This document shows positions 36,740-48,160 of a stretch of 64,000 bases of DNA, piece by piece. A program made the position numbers and the translations under genes. The notes beneath the pieces were generated by a model that made no database searches, had not been told where the DNA came from, and was given only the letters and a program-made list of their open reading frames with translations. Origin of the DNA: Kribbella flavida DSM 17836 (GTDB lineage Bacteria > Actinomycetota > Actinomycetes > Propionibacteriales > Kribbellaceae); NCBI RefSeq assembly GCF_000024345.1, contig NC_013729.1, positions 2,480,001-2,544,000 of the forward strand, read 5' to 3'. The stretch's first letter is position 1. Every line of letters begins with the position of its first letter.

Positions 36740-39310
36740 ATGTCCGACCACGAGATCCGGATCGCGCTGGTGCTCAACGGAGGCGTCAGCCTGGCGGTCT
36801 GGATGGGCGGTGTCACACACGAGCTCGACCTGATCCGCCGTGCCTCGGCAGGCCGCGACGCGCCGGCCGCGCAACCGTACGACGAGCAGCTGGCGCGTCG
36901 CTGGCACGAGCTGTGCCACCGCGACGGCGAGGTCCGGCGGGTCGTCGTCGACGTGATCGCCGGCACCAGCGCGGGCGGGCTGAACGGGTCCCTGCTCGCG
37001 ACCGCCGTCTCGCACGGCTCGACGCTCGACCCAGGCGGCGATCACGGACCGTGGCTGCGGCAGAAGTGGGTCGGGCTGGGGTCGCTGGAGGTCGGCAGGC
37101 TGGTCCCGGCCGTCGGCAAGCCGTCCACGTCGGTGCTCGACGGCAACTACTTCCTGACCGAGCTGAACGCGCTGCTCGAAGGCGTCGCGGGGGCCGGCAC
37201 GGCCTCGGCCGCCGAGCCGGTGACGTTGTTCGTGACCGCCTCCGGCCTCGGCGTCCAGCAGTTCGAGGCCAAGGACGCGGCCGGGCAGCGGTTCGTCGTA
37301 CCGGATCATCGGTACCTGTTCTGCTTCACCAGCGAGCAGAGCGCCGTGTACGACGGGGCGACGCGCGCGTTCTCGCTGAGCCAGACCAACGGCCTCGCCG
37401 ACACCCGGTTGCTGGCGCGGGCGGCGCGGGCCTCCGCGTCGTTCCCGGTCGCGTTCGGGCCGGTGCTGGAGACGCCGAAGCTGGCCGCCGCGCCACCACG
37501 CATGCAGCCCGGACCGCACCAGGCGGACTCGGGAGCCTGGCTGGTCGACGGCGGCGTGCTCGACAACGCGCCGTTCGGGCCGGTGCTCGACGTGGTCGCC
37601 CGGCGCCCGGTGGTCGGCAAGGCCAGCCGGTACGTGCTGTACGTCGTGCCGTCGGCGGGCATCGGGCTGGCCGAAACTCGGTTGCCCGAAGCAACAGAGC
37701 CGAACTGGCGGGTGGCGGCGCTGTCGGCGGTGCAGTTCCCGCGCGAGGTCGACTTCCGCTCCGACGTCGAGCAGCTGGAACGCCTGCTGCTGGAGGCGGA
37801 CGCGTCCTGGTCCGACACCCAGCGGCTGTTCGACCGGTGCGTGCGGCACCCCGAGGACCGGGGCGCGCTGCACGAGGCCGCCAAGCTGCTGCAGCCGGCG
37901 TACTCGCGGGGCCGGGCGGCCGGTGGTGTCTGGGAGGCGGTCACGATCGCCTCGCACGACCAGTCGACCGTGCTCGACGCGGCCACGGCGCTGTCGGAGC
38001 AGGAGGTGGACGAGGTCCTCGCGTCCGACCACCACCCGTGGGTTCCGGGGCCCGACGGGTCGACGGCGCCACTGCGCTACGACTCCGAAGGCAATCCGTG
38101 CTGGCCCTGGGGGACGGGGGCGGCCGAGCGCGTCGTACGGCTGGTCCTGCGGTCGTTGCGCACGCAGATCGACACCGCGGAGCCCGTGGACCGGACCGAG
38201 CTGGAGCAGTGGCTGAAGGCGGCGAGCGACGCGCTGCAGAAGGTGCAGGCGGTCCGGGACGCGCTGGCGGACCACTTGGCCGAGGCGGACCTCGACCTGC
38301 GGCCGGCCGGTGGAGCCGAGGCGGTCGCGGTCGGGCTGAGCGACATCTTCGAGACGTTGCAGATCCAGCGCGCGCTCGGCGACGAGTTCGCCGGACTGAT
38401 CACGTCGCTCGGGCCGGTGATGGTGGAAACCGCGCTGGAGGTGGAGATCGTCTCGCGCTGCACCTCGGCGCGCACGCCGCAGCAGCGCAGCGCGCCGTTC
38501 CAGTTCCTCCGGCTCGGACCGGACATCCCGCTGACCCTGCTGGACGACCTGCCCGAAGGCTCGATCGCGTACGACCTGAAGGACCGGATCCTGTACGGCA
38601 CGCAGGTCGGGCACTTCGGTGCGTTCGGCGCGGCCGAGTGGCGCCGGTGGGACTGGCTGATGGGCCGGCTGCACTGCGTCGCCCACCTCGGCGCGATGCT
38701 CGGCGCCGACGCGGCCTGGATCCGCGAGACCCAGCGGCAGGTGCTGGCCGCGGAGGACTGGACCGTCGAGCAGGTCGCGCAGCAGGTGCAGAAGCTCGCC
38801 GACGACTTCCCGGTCGACGCCGGGCTCAGCGCGCTGACGACGATGCGGGACGAGCTGAACACCTCGAAGGAAGGTCGGGCCACGACGAAGGGTCTGGCCG
38901 ACCGGATGATCGACGTGTCCGGCGGGGTGAGCCCGCAGGTCGGCGACTGGGTGAAGGCCGCGGCGGCCCGGAAGAACCAGCCGGGATCGTGGTTGCTGCG
39001 CACGGTCCGGTGGTTCACCGAGCCGGCCCGGGAGACGTTGTGGGGTCGGCTGGTGCGGGACGCCGACCTCGGGGTGGCGCGCCGGCCGTTGCTGTTCCAG
39101 CAGCGGCTGCCGCTGGCCGCGGCCGGCGTCGGCGTGCTGCTGCTCGTGGTCGCGGGCGTGGTCGACGTGGCCGGGGTGCGGATCGTGGCGGCGCTGCTGG
39201 CCGGGATCGTGCTGACCGTGGCGGCGGCGCTGTTCGTCGTCTCCTGGTACGTCCGGCGAGCCCGCCGCCGCATCCGCTCGTGGATCGAGCAACGCCTCCC
39301 GGAAATGTAG
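36740..39310 (+). CDS. Patatin-like phospholipase-domain protein with C-terminal membrane helices
   Basis: The 856-residue protein has a patatin domain with the nucleophile elbow GTSAGG (S77) and the catalytic D270 in VDGGVLDNAPF. Instead of the usual GGGxRG oxyanion motif it has LNGGVSLAVWMGG, seen in the DUF3376-type actinobacterial patatins. The middle region (about 400-780) is unassigned. Two membrane helices (about 795-845) and a basic tail (RRARRRIRSW) end the protein. It is probably a membrane-bound acyl hydrolase; the substrate is unknown. The ATG at 36740 follows a G-rich ribosome site. Confidence 0.85.
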   Translation: MSDHEIRIALVLNGGVSLAVWMGGVTHELDLIRRASAGRDAPAAQPYDEQLARRWHELCHRDGEVRRVVVDVIAGTSAGGLNGSLLATAVSHGSTLDPGGDHGPWLRQKWVGLGSLEVGRLVPAVGKPSTSVLDGNYFLTELNALLEGVAGAGTASAAEPVTLFVTASGLGVQQFEAKDAAGQRFVVPDHRYLFCFTSEQSAVYDGATRAFSLSQTNGLADTRLLARAARASASFPVAFGPVLETPKLAAAPPRMQPGPHQADSGAWLVDGGVLDNAPFGPVLDVVARRPVVGKASRYVLYVVPSAGIGLAETRLPEATEPNWRVAALSAVQFPREVDFRSDVEQLERLLLEADASWSDTQRLFDRCVRHPEDRGALHEAAKLLQPAYSRGRAAGGVWEAVTIASHDQSTVLDAATALSEQEVDEVLASDHHPWVPGPDGSTAPLRYDSEGNPCWPWGTGAAERVVRLVLRSLRTQIDTAEPVDRTELEQWLKAASDALQKVQAVRDALADHLAEADLDLRPAGGAEAVAVGLSDIFETLQIQRALGDEFAGLITSLGPVMVETALEVEIVSRCTSARTPQQRSAPFQFLRLGPDIPLTLLDDLPEGSIAYDLKDRILYGTQVGHFGAFGAAEWRRWDWLMGRLHCVAHLGAMLGADAAWIRETQRQVLAAEDWTVEQVAQQVQKLADDFPVDAGLSALTTMRDELNTSKEGRATTKGLADRMIDVSGGVSPQVGDWVKAAAARKNQPGSWLLRTVRWFTEPARETLWGRLVRDADLGVARRPLLFQQRLPLAAAGVGVLLLVVAGVVDVAGVRIVAALLAGIVLTVAAALFVVSWYVRRARRRIRSWIEQRLPEM

Positions 39311-39329
39311 GTCGGGTCTCCCCGACCTA
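39308..39329. terminator. Bidirectional hairpin containing both stop codons
   Basis: TAGGTCGGG and CCCGACCTA are perfect 9-bp arms around a TCTC loop. The left TAG is the patatin stop and the right CTA is the antisense stop of the convergent DUF3097 gene. Confidence 0.7.
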
Positions 39330-40151
39330 GTCCATCGTCACGAAGTCGATGAGCTCCTCGACCCGGCCGAGCAGGGCCGGCTCGAGGTCGGCGAAGCTGT
39401 TCACCTTCGACAGGATGTGCTTCCAGGCGGCGGCGACGTCGGCCTGGTCGGTGGCGGGCCAGCCGAAGGTGCGCAGGACACCCTTCTTCCACTCCTCGCC
39501 GGGCGGGATGCGCGGCCACTCGGCGATGCCGACCGAGGACGGCTTGACCGCCTCCCAGATGTCGATGAACGGGTGACCGACGACCAGCACGTGCGGATTG
39601 GTCACCTGGGCCGCGATGCGCGACTCCTTCGAGCCCTCGACCAGGTGGTCGACCAGGACACCGAGCCGTCGGCCCGGTCCGGGCCGGAACCGGTTCACGA
39701 TGCCCGGCAGGTCGTCGACGCCTTCCAGGTACTCGACCACGACGCCCTCGATCCGCAGGTCGTCGCCCCAGACCCGCTCGACCAGCTCGGCGTCGTGCCG
39801 GCCCTCGACGTAGATCCGGCTGGCCCGCGCCACCCGGGCCCGGACGTTGTCGACGGCCACCGAGCCCGACGCGGTCCGGGTCTTCTTGGCCGGCCCGCTC
39901 TTCTTCGGCGCGACCAGGCTCACCGGCTTGCCGTCCACCCAGAATCCCGGCCCCATCGGGTAGGTCCGGACCTTGCCGAACCGGTCCTCCAGGTCGACGA
40001 CGCCGTGCTCCCAGCGCACCACCGCCCCGACGAAGCCCGAGCTCGGCTCCTCGACGACCATGCCCTTTTCCAGCTCGATGTCGACGGTCCGCCCGTTCTT
40101 CGGCTTCCGCCAGTCCCCGGCCAGCACGTCGTTCCCATACCTGTCAGCCAT
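39327..40151 (-). CDS. DUF3097 family protein
   Basis: The 274-residue protein starts MADRYGNDVLAGDWRKPKNGR. It contains a TOPRIM-like stretch (ASRIYVEGRHDAELVERVWGDDLR, LGVLVDHLVEGSKE) as in the conserved actinobacterial DUF3097 family, whose function is unknown; the TOPRIM resemblance suggests nucleic-acid work (inference). The gene normally sits between hemW and hrcA. The ATG at 40151 is supported by TACGGT exactly 6 nt upstream; a TTG two codons earlier is rejected. Confidence 0.88.
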   Translation of the reverse strand: MADRYGNDVLAGDWRKPKNGRTVDIELEKGMVVEEPSSGFVGAVVRWEHGVVDLEDRFGKVRTYPMGPGFWVDGKPVSLVAPKKSGPAKKTRTASGSVAVDNVRARVARASRIYVEGRHDAELVERVWGDDLRIEGVVVEYLEGVDDLPGIVNRFRPGPGRRLGVLVDHLVEGSKESRIAAQVTNPHVLVVGHPFIDIWEAVKPSSVGIAEWPRIPPGEEWKKGVLRTFGWPATDQADVAAAWKHILSKVNSFADLEPALLGRVEELIDFVTMD

Positions 40152-40157
40152 CCCCAA

Positions 40158-40163
40158 ACCGTA
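40158..40163 (-). promoter_or_regulatory. -10 box of a leaderless DUF3097 transcript
   Basis: On the minus strand TACGGT is followed by six bases and then the ATG at 40151. Confidence 0.5.
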
Positions 40164-40205
40164 TGCCGCAACCCGCTGCCGCCGCAGGCGACCCGCCCAG
40201 CAGCC

Positions 40206-40601
40206 TCAGGCCGCGAGCACCGGTACGTCGTACGCGTGGATCGCACTGTCGCGGGTCACCAGGGTGAGACCTTCGATCCGCGCCTGGGCGACCAGCATCC
40301 GGTCGAACGGGTCACGGTGGAGAAGCGGAAGCGCGCCGGCCTCCTGAGCGTGCACCAACCGGATCGGCAACTCACCCACGCCGCCGTCCAGCACGACCTC
40401 CGAGAAGTCCTCCGGGACGGTCACCTTGCCGGCCGCGGCCTTGATCGACAGCTCCCAGACGGTCGCGGCGCTGACGTACACCTCGAGCTCGGTGTCGATC
40501 CGGTCCTTCAGCTCGCCCGACAGCTCGGGCCCGTCGGCCAGCCACCAGAGCAGCACGTGCGTGTCGAGCAACAACCGGCCGTACGGGCGGTGCCGGCTCA
40601 C
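40206..40601 (-). CDS. vapC: PIN-domain toxin (VapC family)
   Basis: This 131-residue PIN-domain ribonuclease has all acidic active-site positions: D13 (LLLDTHVLLWW), E50 (TVWELSIK), D97/D100 (HRDPFDRML) and D118 (LVTRDSAI). VapC toxins cut RNA, often tRNA, and are neutralised by a VapB-type antitoxin encoded just upstream. Here the GTG start overlaps the stop of only a 14-codon antitoxin remnant, so no full antitoxin is adjacent. The toxin may be unexpressed, attenuated or controlled in trans. Confidence 0.88.
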   Translation of the reverse strand: MSRHRPYGRLLLDTHVLLWWLADGPELSGELKDRIDTELEVYVSAATVWELSIKAAAGKVTVPEDFSEVVLDGGVGELPIRLVHAQEAGALPLLHRDPFDRMLVAQARIEGLTLVTRDSAIHAYDVPVLAA

Positions 40602-40637
40602 GACGGGGGATCGAAGTCGTCGGCCAACTCAATCCGG

Positions 40638-40642
<5 letters not shown>
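40598..40642 (-). pseudogene. Vestigial antitoxin C-terminus upstream of vapC
   Basis: The frame ending at the TGA that overlaps the vapC GTG reads SDRIELADDFDPPS, the acidic tail typical of Phd/VapB-like antitoxins paired with this type of VapC. Upstream of about 40643 the same frame turns into Pro/Thr-rich sequence antisense-frame to the NCS1 gene end, with no start codon or antitoxin fold. The rest of the antitoxin appears to have been deleted at the junction with the NCS1 permease gene. Confidence 0.65.
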
Positions 40643-42161
<1,519 letters not shown>

Positions 42162-42237
42162 CCTCGCCACCCCATCCGGTCGATGCTTCGCAACAACCTG
42201 CGGGATGCGCACTCACCGTGTCAACGGATAACCACGA

Positions 42238-43128
42238 TCAGTGGTCCGCGCCCGGTCCCAGTAGCGGTAGCGTCGGGCGCCGCGGGGCGCCCAGGACGGC
42301 GTAGCCGCGGCGTACGGCCTGCTCCAGGTGGTCGATCGGCCAGGGCCAGTCGTCGGTGTGCCGCAGCGCGTTCTCGAGCGAGGTGCCGGCGTGGTGCAAC
42401 CCGGAGATGGTGTTCGCCACCGTGCCGAGATCGCCGGCCTGGTCGCGCACGAAGTCCGCGTCGACGACCGCGCCGTGCCCCGGCACCACCTTGGACTCCG
42501 TGCCGAGCAGGCCGATCACCCGGTCGAGCGTCTCGGGCCACTCCAGCGGGTACGAGTCGTCGCCGAACGACGGGGGAGCGGACTGCTCGACCAGGTCGCC
42601 GACGAAGTACACGTCCGCGTCCGGGACGACGACCACGACGTCCCCGTCGGTGTGCGCGTTGCCCAGGTGCAGCAGCTCGACCCGCCGATCGCCCAGGCCG
42701 ATCACCTTGGCCACCGCGAACGTGTGGTCGATCGCGACGAGCCCGGTCGCGGCCACCTCGGCCAGCACCTCGGCCGGGATGTCCGGGTACGCCGGGTCGG
42801 GGCCCGGGGCGGCGCGGTAGTGCTGCTGCAGCGCGGGTCCTCGCTCGGCGAGCGCGGCCGCGGCGTTCTCGTGCGCGTAGCGGGCGGCCTCGGTGAAGAC
42901 CCCGTTGCCGAAGGTGTGGTCGAAGTGGGCGTGGGTGTTGACCACCCAGCGGACCGGCGCGTCGGTCAGCTCGCGGATCTCGGCCAGCAGTTCGGTGGCC
43001 TGCGCGGTGGAGGCCCTGGTGTCGACCACCAGCGCACCCTCACTGCCGACCACGAGTCCGACGTTCACGTCCCACTCGCGATACCGGCGGACCCAGCATC
43101 GATCACCCAGCTCGGTCCACTCGCTCAT
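42238..43128 (-). CDS. Metallo-beta-lactamase-fold hydrolase
   Basis: The 296-residue protein carries the metal motif NTHAHFDHTFGN, GNAHTDGDVVVVVP, YFVGDLVEQ and VPGHG. Such proteins hydrolyse thioesters, lactones or related substrates; the target is unknown. TAGGGT stands exactly 6 nt upstream of the ATG, suggesting leaderless transcription. It lies upstream of the NCS1 permease on the same strand with a 76-nt gap. Confidence 0.85.
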   Translation of the reverse strand: MSEWTELGDRCWVRRYREWDVNVGLVVGSEGALVVDTRASTAQATELLAEIRELTDAPVRWVVNTHAHFDHTFGNGVFTEAARYAHENAAAALAERGPALQQHYRAAPGPDPAYPDIPAEVLAEVAATGLVAIDHTFAVAKVIGLGDRRVELLHLGNAHTDGDVVVVVPDADVYFVGDLVEQSAPPSFGDDSYPLEWPETLDRVIGLLGTESKVVPGHGAVVDADFVRDQAGDLGTVANTISGLHHAGTSLENALRHTDDWPWPIDHLEQAVRRGYAVLGAPRRPTLPLLGPGADH

Positions 43129-43134
43129 GTTCCG

Positions 43135-43140
43135 ACCCTA
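43135..43140 (-). promoter_or_regulatory. -10 box of a leaderless metallo-hydrolase transcript
   Basis: On the minus strand TAGGGT, six bases, then the ATG at 43128. Confidence 0.55.
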
Positions 43141-43265
43141 ACCGGCGCCCCTGCTCAGCGCGTCAGCACGTCACCCTGCCGCACCTGCGACCGCTCGACA
43201 CCCATCCGGCGAACCCTCCGGCGTGGCCGGTGGCGGCAACCGATATCCATTCACCGGAACGGGGG

Positions 43266-43294
43266 TTGTAGGGACTTCGAGCGCCACCTAGGGT
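43266..43294 (+). promoter_or_regulatory. Promoter of the ThuA/oxidoreductase operon
   Basis: TTGTAG (43266-43271), a 17-bp spacer and TAGGGT (43289-43294) match the housekeeping sigma layout and predict a start near 43301, about 50 nt before the GTG at 43351. Confidence 0.5.
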
Positions 43295-43350
43295 CGCGTA
43301 GGCGGCTCCGACAGATCGGACCTCTTGGCCAGCGGAGAAGGGCGGGCGGC

Positions 43351-43992
43351 GTGACGACACGACGAGCACTGGTGGTGCGGGGCGGCTGGGAAGGCCATCT
43401 CCCGGTCGAGGCGACCGACCTGTTCGTCCCGTTCCTGCGGGACAACGGCTTCGAGGTCACGGTCTCCGGAAGCACCTCCAGCTACCTCGACCTGGACGGC
43501 ACCGACCTGGTGCTGCAGTGCATCAGCATGGGCGAGATCACCGCCGAGGAGCTCAAGGGACTGGAGACCGCGGTCCGCAACGGCACCGGTCTGGCCGGCT
43601 GGCACGGCGGCATCGTCGACTCGTTCCGGAACAGCTCCGACTACCAGTTCATGACCGGAGGCCAGTTCGTCTCCCACCCGGGCGGGTTCGTCGACCACCG
43701 GATCGACGTCGTGGCCGACCACCCGATCGTCGCGGGCCTCGAGTCGTTCGACCTGCACACCGAGCAGTACTACGTGCACGCCGACCCGACCAACACCGTG
43801 CTGGCGACCACCACGTTCAAGGCCCACCCGGACTTCCCGTGGATCGAGGGCGCCACCATGCCCGCGGTCTGGACCCGCACCTGGGGCGAAGGCCGCGTCT
43901 TCGTCTGCACCCCCGGGCACAGCCTGGCCGACCTCGCCGTACCGGAGGTCCGGACCATCGTCGAGCGGGGACTGCTGTGGGCCGCCAAGTGA
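43351..43992 (+). CDS. ThuA-like domain protein
   Basis: The 213-residue protein starts MTTRRALVVRGGWEGHLPVEATDLF. It has the class I glutamine-amidotransferase-like fold of ThuA (LAGWHGGIVDSFRNSSDYQFMTGGQF, HPIVAGLESFDLHTEQYYVH). ThuA proteins occur with sugar oxidoreductases in disaccharide oxidation pathways. Its TGA overlaps the GTG of the downstream dehydrogenase (GTGA), so the two work together. GAGAAGG-type ribosome site upstream. Confidence 0.88.
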   Translation: MTTRRALVVRGGWEGHLPVEATDLFVPFLRDNGFEVTVSGSTSSYLDLDGTDLVLQCISMGEITAEELKGLETAVRNGTGLAGWHGGIVDSFRNSSDYQFMTGGQFVSHPGGFVDHRIDVVADHPIVAGLESFDLHTEQYYVHADPTNTVLATTTFKAHPDFPWIEGATMPAVWTRTWGEGRVFVCTPGHSLADLAVPEVRTIVERGLLWAAK

Positions 43993-45092
43993 GCGACGCG
44001 GTGTCCCGGGTCGGTGTCGTCGGCACCGGCGTGATCAGCGGCACCTACCTCGAGCACCTGGCCCAGCTGCCCGGCGTCGAGGTGGTCGCCGTGGCCGACC
44101 TGGACGTCTCGCGGGCTCAGACCGTGGCTGCCGCGTACCCCGGAGTCCGGGCGTTGTCATCGGACGACCTGATGGCCGACCCGGACGTCGACATCGTGCT
44201 CAACCTGACCATCCCGGCCGCCCACGCACCCGTGCACCAGGCCGCCCTGCAGGCCGGCAAGCACACGTACGGCGAGAAGCCGCTGGCCGTCGACCGGGCC
44301 GAGGCGGAGCCGCTGCTCAAGCTCGCCGCCGCCAACAACCTGCGCATCGGCTGTGCGCCCGACACCGTGCTCGGCACCGGCACGCAGACCGCCCGGGCGG
44401 CGATCGACCGCGGCGACATCGGCGTACCCACGGCGGCGACTGCGGCGTTCGTCACGCCCGGCCACGAGCTGTGGCACCCGGCGCCGGAGTTCTACTACCA
44501 GGCCGGCGGCGGACCGCTGCTCGACATGGGCCCGTACTACGTGACCAGTCTGGTCACGCTGCTCGGCCCGGTTCGCCGGGTCACCGGGCGCGCCGGGCGC
44601 TCGCAGGAGCAGCGCAAGGTGCACACCGGGCCCCGGGCCGGCACGACGTTCGCGGTGGACGTGCCGACCCATGTCACCGGCATTCTCGAGCACGCCTCGG
44701 GCGCGCTGACGACCGTGCTGATGTCGTTCGACGTGTGGGCCGCGCGGCTGCCCCGGATCGAGATCCACGGCACCGAAGGCAGCCTGTCGGTGCCCGACCC
44801 CAACCACTTCGACGGCACCGTCGAGCTCGCCACCGCCACCCAGCGGGACTGGACCCCGCTCCCGGTGGCCGGCGGGTACGCCGGGGCAGGCCGCGGGGTC
44901 GGTGTCGCCGACATGGCCCGCGCCATCCGCACCGGTGAGCCGCACCGGGCCGACGGAGCGCTGGCGTACCACGTGCTCGACGTCCTGGAGTCGCTGCTCG
45001 AAGCGGCCGCCCAGGACCAGCCGGTGGACGTCGCGAGTACGGTCGACCGGCCGGCCGCAGTACCGTTGGGAGCCTCCCCCGAAACAGCCTGA
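43989..45092 (+). CDS. Gfo/Idh/MocA-family oxidoreductase
   Basis: The 367-residue protein has a Rossmann start (VGVVGTGVISGTYLEHL), the conserved GEKPLA motif (EKP) that binds cofactor and substrate, and the C-terminal alpha/beta domain (GGGPLLDMGPYYV, IHGTEGSLSVPDPN). It probably oxidises a sugar or cyclitol with NAD(P). It is coupled to the ThuA-like gene by a 4-nt overlap. No transporter is adjacent; the substrate is unknown. Confidence 0.9.
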   Translation: MSDAVSRVGVVGTGVISGTYLEHLAQLPGVEVVAVADLDVSRAQTVAAAYPGVRALSSDDLMADPDVDIVLNLTIPAAHAPVHQAALQAGKHTYGEKPLAVDRAEAEPLLKLAAANNLRIGCAPDTVLGTGTQTARAAIDRGDIGVPTAATAAFVTPGHELWHPAPEFYYQAGGGPLLDMGPYYVTSLVTLLGPVRRVTGRAGRSQEQRKVHTGPRAGTTFAVDVPTHVTGILEHASGALTTVLMSFDVWAARLPRIEIHGTEGSLSVPDPNHFDGTVELATATQRDWTPLPVAGGYAGAGRGVGVADMARAIRTGEPHRADGALAYHVLDVLESLLEAAAQDQPVDVASTVDRPAAVPLGASPETA

Positions 45093-45117
45093 CGAGCCAT
45101 CTGTCGCTACGGCTCGG

Positions 45118-45149
45118 TAGACTGGCACTCGGGCTGTCTGAGTGCCAGT
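45118..45149 (+). promoter_or_regulatory. CIRCE element overlapping the hrcA promoter
   Basis: ACTGGCACTC (45121-45130), a 9-nt spacer and GAGTGCCAGT (45140-45149) form perfect 10-bp arms. The GCACTC-N9-GAGTGC core is that of CIRCE, the HrcA operator, but the outer TTA/TAA is replaced by CTG/CAG. TAGACT (45118-45123), the probable -10, overlaps the left arm. Confidence 0.9.
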
Positions 45150-45179
45150 CGAGAGATGCTGGGCCGATGCTGAGAGAGG

Positions 45180-46208
45180 GTGGTGCGCGTGCTGGACGAA
45201 CGCAAACTGGACGTCCTCCGGGCCATCGTCGAGGACTACGTGGCGACGCACGAGCCGGTCGGCTCGAAGACGCTGGTCGACCGGCACAACCTCGGTGTCT
45301 CCCCGGCCACGGTGCGTAACGACATGGCCGCGCTGGAGGAGGAGGGGTACATCACCCAGCCGCACACCAGCGCCGGCCGGATCCCGACCGACGCCGGGTA
45401 CCGGCTGTTCGTCGACAAGCTGAGCACGGTCAAGACCTTGTCGCCGGCCGAGAAGAAGGCGATCTCGTCCTTTCTCGGCGGCGCGGTCGACCTGGACGAC
45501 GTGGTCCGCCGGACGGTGCGGCTGCTGGCCCAGATCACCCGGCAGGTCGCGATCGTGCAGTACCCGACACTGACCCGCTCCAGCGTGCGGCACGTCGAGG
45601 TGGTCACGATGACGCCGCGGCGGCTGCTGCTGGTGCTGATCACGAGCACCGGCCGGGTAGAGCAGCGGATCGTCGAGGCGCCGGACGACGTCGACGAGCA
45701 GCTGATCGCCGACCTGCGCTCTCGGCTGAACACCGCGCTCACCGGTCAGCGGCTGTCCGAGGCGGCCGGCGCGCTGGCCGGGCTGCCCGACACCTTCCAG
45801 CCGGCCGACCGGGCGCTGGTCACGGCGATCGTGACGACCCTGCTGGAGGCCTTCACCGACGAGGGCGAGCAGCGGATCGCGGTCGGCGGCGCGGCCAACC
45901 TCACCCGGTACGGCGACGACTTCGAGCGCAACGTGAAGCCGGTGCTGGAAGCGCTCGAGGAGCACGTGATCCTGCTCAAGCTGCTGGGCGAGGCGACCCA
46001 TCCGCAGACCCTGACGGTCCGGATCGGGCACGAGAACCCGTACGAGGAACTGGCCACCACCTCGGTGGTCGCGACCGGGTACGGCTCCAAGTCGGAGGCG
46101 CTGGCCACGCTCGGCATCGTCGGCCCGACCCACATGGACTATCCGAGCACGATGGGCGCGGTCCGCGCCGTCGCGCGGTACGTCAGCCAGATCCTGGCCG
46201 ACTCCTGA
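45180..46208 (+). CDS. hrcA: Heat-inducible transcription repressor HrcA
   Basis: The 342-residue protein has the winged-helix N-terminus ([29 protein letters not shown]...[19 protein letters not shown]) and the HrcA dimerisation/insert region ([16 protein letters not shown] segment, SVVATGYGS). It represses chaperone genes through CIRCE, and a CIRCE lies just upstream, so it autoregulates. It is followed after 28 nt by dnaJ, the usual hrcA-dnaJ operon. Confidence 0.96.
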   Translation: MVRVLDERKLDVLRAIVEDYVATHEPVGSKTLVDRHNLGVSPATVRNDMAALEEEGYITQPHTSAGRIPTDAGYRLFVDKLSTVKTLSPAEKKAISSFLGGAVDLDDVVRRTVRLLAQITRQVAIVQYPTLTRSSVRHVEVVTMTPRRLLLVLITSTGRVEQRIVEAPDDVDEQLIADLRSRLNTALTGQRLSEAAGALAGLPDTFQPADRALVTAIVTTLLEAFTDEGEQRIAVGGAANLTRYGDDFERNVKPVLEALEEHVILLKLLGEATHPQTLTVRIGHENPYEELATTSVVATGYGSKSEALATLGIVGPTHMDYPSTMGAVRAVARYVSQILADS

Positions 46209-46236
46209 TGACTTTCCCCTACCTCTGGTCTGGAGC

Positions 46237-47373
<1,137 letters not shown>

Positions 47374-47387
47374 AACCGTCACCCGGT

Positions 47388-48125
47388 ATGGGACTTCCCG
47401 TCTTCCACCTGGCCGACCTCGGCGCCGGTTCCGCGACCGGTGCCGGGGACGAGCTGACCCTGGACGGACCCGAGGGCCGGCACGCGGCGGTCGTCCGCCG
47501 GATCGGGATGGGGGAGCGCCTGCGGCTGACCGACGGGCGCGGGTCGTTCGCCGAAGGTGCCGTGGTCGCGGCCTCGAAGTCCGGGGTCACGGTGGCCGTC
47601 GACCGGCGGGCCGAGGTGCCGCCGCCGGCGCCGCGGCTGGTCGTCGTCCAGGCGTTGCCGAAGGGTGAGCGGGCCGAGCTCGCGGTCGAGATGCTGACCG
47701 AGATCGGCGCGGACCTGATCGTGCCGTGGAACGCGGACCGCAGCCAGTTCCGCGCGAACCCCGAGCGGGTCGAGAAGACGCTCACGAAGTGGCGCGCCTG
47801 GGCCTTCGAGGCGAGCAAGCAGTCCCGCCGCAGCTGGTTCTGCGAGGTCGCACCGGTCGCGTCGACGGTGGAGGTCGCGGCGCTGGTCGCCGGCGCCGGA
47901 CTGGCCGCTGTGCTGCACGAGGAGGCGAAGGCCCCGCTGGCCGGCCTCGACGTACCGGCGACAGGCGATCTCGTGGTCGTCGTCGGCCCGGAGGGCGGCA
48001 TCACCCCGGCCGAGCTGGACAGCCTCGGCGCCGAGCCCGTCCTGCTCGGCGACACGGTCCTGCGCACCTCGACCGCCGGCGTTGCCGCGGCCGCGGTCCT
48101 GCTCGCGCGCACCCGCTGGACCTGA
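47388..48125 (+). CDS. rsmE: 16S rRNA (uracil(1498)-N(3))-methyltransferase
   Basis: The 245-residue SPOUT-family enzyme has an N-terminal PUA-like domain (EGRHAAVVRRIGMGERLRLTDGRG) and the C-terminal knot region with LVVVVGPEGGITPAELD and LGDTVLRTSTAG, the AdoMet-binding motifs of RsmE. It starts 14 nt after dnaJ ends, the usual neighbourhood in Gram-positives. Confidence 0.95.
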   Translation: MGLPVFHLADLGAGSATGAGDELTLDGPEGRHAAVVRRIGMGERLRLTDGRGSFAEGAVVAASKSGVTVAVDRRAEVPPPAPRLVVVQALPKGERAELAVEMLTEIGADLIVPWNADRSQFRANPERVEKTLTKWRAWAFEASKQSRRSWFCEVAPVASTVEVAALVAGAGLAAVLHEEAKAPLAGLDVPATGDLVVVVGPEGGITPAELDSLGAEPVLLGDTVLRTSTAGVAAAAVLLARTRWT

Positions 48126-48160
48126 CCCCTGCATCACGTCATCGACCAAAGGACCGCGGT

